Positions 23,426-23,579 of a stretch of 23,579 nucleotides of DNA are shown here, one piece after another. Each line of letters starts with the position of its first letter. The first letter of the stretch is position 1. The DNA comes from CAMDWQ01 sp964497635 (lineage in GTDB: Bacteria; Omnitrophota; Gorgyraeia; 2-02-FULL-51-18): assembly GCA_964497635.1 (NCBI GenBank), contig CAZCDB010000019.1:1-23579 (forward strand). The letters are read 5' to 3'. Position numbers and translations under genes: made by a program. Below the pieces are notes generated by a model. That model worked only from the letters and a program-made list of their open reading frames with translations, had not been told where the DNA came from and ran no database searches.

Positions 23426-23535
23426 TACGAGCTTATACAACTAAAACTGGTATTCGTCATCCCGCTAGAAACTCTCTTTTTTGGACGCGTTGGAGGAAGA
23501 GTGCCTGCCTCGCCGGCAAGGCGGGCGGCCACGGT

Positions 23536-23556
23536 GTCCCGCCGCAGAGGCGGGAC
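23536..23556. repeat. GC-rich hairpin near the window edge
   Basis: A perfect 8-bp stem GTCCCGCC/GGCGGGAC with loop GCAGA. Next to it, about 23505-23520, is a second near-palindrome GCCTCGCCGGCAAGGC. The segment is much richer in GC than its surroundings, suggesting dispersed repeat sequence at the scaffold edge. Confidence 0.6.
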
Positions 23557-23579
23557 GAGCGCGATTTCTCCACCGAGTC

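Larger units (their letters stand above)
23093..23579. other. Intergenic region without a supported gene
   Basis: 487 bases upstream of hisG with no convincing protein, tRNA or rRNA on either strand. It holds the inverted repeat 23230-23425, a hairpin at 23267-23288 and GC-rich hairpins from about 23500 onward. The first ~70 bases (AT-rich, with GATAAT near 23105 on the minus strand) presumably contain the hisG promoter, but no good -35 is seen. Confidence 0.6.

Noticed and set aside
23460..23579. A minus-strand open frame entering from the right window edge and stopping near 23470
   Set aside because: About 40 codons, mostly through GC-rich palindromic repeats; no family resemblance, so I cannot support it as a gene end.

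Overview
The window is a scaffold piece, with two 100-N assembly gaps, from a diderm (Gram-negative-type) bacterium. It carries a lipid A pathway, BamA and an OmpH/Skp chaperone, and it uses ordinary bacterial translation and replication genes. The gene order and divergent sequences suggest an uncultured lineage. An Omnitrophota (OP3)/PVC-like genome is my best guess, but no marker gene here proves it. Every recognised gene, including the single tRNA, lies on the minus strand, so transcription runs from high to low coordinates.

In the direction of transcription the layout is as follows. (1) 23579-23093 has no supported gene but holds several inverted repeats. (2) hisG, a 29-codon mS38/bS22-like ribosomal protein gene, an unusual FtsH-like protease with a very short periplasmic loop, an unrecognised lipoprotein, ispE, tRNA-Gln(UUG) and the first two thirds of clpX lead up to gap 2 (17593-17494). 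(3) glmU (5' end in the gap), prs, rplY, pth, rpsF, ssb, rpsR, rplI and dnaB form a tightly packed information-processing operon. A 124-bp structured repeat sits between rpsF and ssb. (4) A strong promoter drives bamA, ompH, lpxD, lpxC, fabZ, lpxA, lpxI and a degenerate response regulator. This envelope operon is mostly overlapping genes and runs into gap 1 (3589-3490). (5) amt, a P-II gene and glnA form a nitrogen-assimilation block. The last two are separated by a second copy of the structured repeat, a terminator and a clear promoter.

Functionally, the envelope operon couples outer-membrane protein insertion (BamA, OmpH) to lipid A synthesis (LpxA, LpxC, LpxD, LpxI) and to 3-hydroxyacyl-ACP dehydration (FabZ). 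GlmU, upstream, makes UDP-GlcNAc, the starting sugar for lipid A and peptidoglycan. The nitrogen block imports ammonium (Amt), senses 2-oxoglutarate/ATP (P-II) and makes glutamine (GlnA). Both P-II and GlnA lack the tyrosines used by the classical uridylylation/adenylylation cascade.

The most unusual signal is a ~125-bp element with paired ends and internal hairpins that show compensatory base changes. Its last base falls inside the stop codon of the preceding gene at both full copies. A 10-base half-copy sits in the same register at the dnaB stop codon. Other points worth a look are the receiver domain lacking its phosphoacceptor Asp at the end of the lipid A operon, the short-loop FtsH beside an unknown lipoprotein, and a bamA promoter placed so close to the ATG that the transcript may be leaderless.
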